A stretch of 64,000 bases of DNA from Serpens sp035497915 (lineage in GTDB: Bacteria > Pseudomonadota > Gammaproteobacteria > Pseudomonadales > Pseudomonadaceae). The position numbers were made by a program, and so were the translations under genes. Shown one piece after another: positions 63,358-64,000 of the stretch (the first letter of the stretch is position 1; every line of letters starts with the position of its first letter). The DNA lies in contig NZ_DATJCS010000048.1 in the NCBI RefSeq assembly GCF_035497915.1, forward strand, positions 58,237-122,236. The letters run 5' to 3'. The notes below the pieces were generated by a model. That model did no database searches, was not told where the DNA came from, and saw only the letters and a program-made list of their open reading frames with translations.

Positions 63358-63852
63358 TCAGTTCGAGGGAAAAATGTACAGATCGCCGCGCAACTGGACT
63401 TTACCGTTGGTGTGGTAGGTCAGCAGATCGGTCTGCTGCAGCCCGGTCTGGCTGCCGCTGACCTGATTGGCGCCGGAAAGAGTGAACTGCACATCGCTGA
63501 ATTGGGTTTCACGCAATCCAAGCTTGAGTGCGTCCTGATTGAACAGCGCACCTTCACCGTTGAAGCCGCCATCGATGGTCACCATGTCCAGGGTGACGCC
63601 GTCGAAACTGAAGGTGCCCTTGATATTGTCGATGGCGATCACACCCGCGCTCTGGCCAGGACGGATCGCGACACGGGCACCGCAGCCGCCCGGGCAGCGC
63701 GTCAGCGCCGGATTGGGATTGAAGCGGATGGAGGCACTGATACTGATGCCATCCTGGCCATTGACCGCTTCCAGTTCGGTCTCCTCCAGCGGCCGAAGAT
63801 CGGCCAGCGCCAGGGGCGACAGAAAGCTCAGCAGGCAGACGAAACGCAGCAT
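63358..63852 (-). CDS. Secreted protein with DUF6160-like N-terminus
   Basis: A 164-aa protein with a signal peptide (MLRFVCLLSFLSPLALA). The mature N-terminus LRPLEETELEAVNGQDGIS has the E/D-L-x-x-V-N-GQ-DGI/S pattern found in DUF6160-type proteins of Pseudomonas and Acinetobacter. The rest is beta-rich and has one CPGGC pair. The function is not known. It follows the truncated gene at the window edge by 9 bp, with a GAGGAGGTG site, so the two are one operon. Confidence 0.65.
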   Translation of the reverse strand: MLRFVCLLSFLSPLALADLRPLEETELEAVNGQDGISISASIRFNPNPALTRCPGGCGARVAIRPGQSAGVIAIDNIKGTFSFDGVTLDMVTIDGGFNGEGALFNQDALKLGLRETQFSDVQFTLSGANQVSGSQTGLQQTDLLTYHTNGKVQLRGDLYIFPSN

Positions 63853-63861
63853 GACACCTCC

Positions 63862-64000
63862 TCAGCGCGGCAGATTGACGGTGCGCATGTCCAGATAATC
63901 GATACGCAAGCCGCGAACGGCCTGAGAGCCCACGTTGACGCTGCTCAGGGAAAGATTGACGATGCTGATATTGCTCTTCGGCACCTGGGCGTAGAACTCC
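63862..64000 (-). CDS. C-terminal fragment of an upstream gene
   Basis: Only the last 45 codons are in the window. The peptide runs EFYAQVPKSNISIVNLSLSS and ends RIDYLDMRTVNLPR. It is beta-strand-like and probably belongs to the same secreted-protein group as its neighbour, but the family cannot be determined from this part. Confidence 0.55.
   Translation of the reverse strand, partial: EFYAQVPKSNISIVNLSLSSVNVGSQAVRGLRIDYLDMRTVNLPR

Overview
The window is a GC-rich chromosomal segment of a Pseudomonas sensu stricto species. The evidence is the gene content and order (dcd, apbC, metG, rnfABCDGE, nth, PA3496-type protein; the bra/liv branched-chain amino acid operon; rimI next to a HolD-like gene), very high third-position GC, and many short palindromic repeats typical of the genus. 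The species cannot be fixed from the sequence. It is a gene-dense core region with no phage, plasmid, integron, CRISPR array, tRNA or rRNA. The only mobile-element candidate is a 154-bp MITE-like element.

Layout. 1-5213: start of a divergent hypothetical gene, rapA, a glycerate-dehydrogenase-like enzyme, rsmC. 5214-8250: a yybP-ykoY manganese riboswitch ahead of an UPF0016/TMEM165-type Mn exporter, tandem palindromic repeats, two divergent zinc metallopeptidases. 8257-13594: HAD phosphatase with tesB, flavodoxin, PilZ protein, ABM-domain membrane protein, then folM-folX-DUF1244-HopJ. 13900-21556: PA4642-like protein, SulP transporter DauA, dcd, bacteriohemerythrin with a likely Anr box, the MITE, apbC, metG. 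21737-30208: GCS2-family ligase, the RNF electron-transport operon (interrupted by a repeat between rnfC and rnfD), nth, PA3496-type protein.

30402-44304: azoR/LysR pair, ppiA, COG3146 acyltransferase-like protein, then a block that looks devoted to hydrophobic organic acids: DUF1329 and DUF1302 outer-membrane/periplasmic proteins, AlkK-like acyl-CoA ligase, thiolase and a spinster-type MFS transporter, followed by hyi-glxR. 44504-56000: YfaZ-like barrel, a chemoreceptor with a C-terminal sensor-like region, the braCDEFG operon, DUF2288, DUF5064 and a PhnCDE-type ABC importer. 56025-64000: lemA-TPM-TPM, a 5'-nucleotidase, an acidic protein, rimI, holD-like, leuA, and two genes of a secreted-protein cluster cut by the window edge.

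Points that stand out: (i) four genes end in a TAG codon lying in the conserved GTAGG edge of a palindromic repeat; (ii) the MITE lies at the 3' end of apbC so that a TTCA target duplication carries the apbC stop; (iii) an identical 12-mer lies 32-35 bp upstream of both the acyl-CoA ligase and the MFS transporter, and a perfect 16-bp palindrome lies in the apparent promoter spacer of the DUF1302-DUF1329 operon. No clearly new defence or biosynthetic system was found; the DUF1302/DUF1329/acyl-CoA ligase/thiolase/MFS block is the best candidate for an under-described functional unit.
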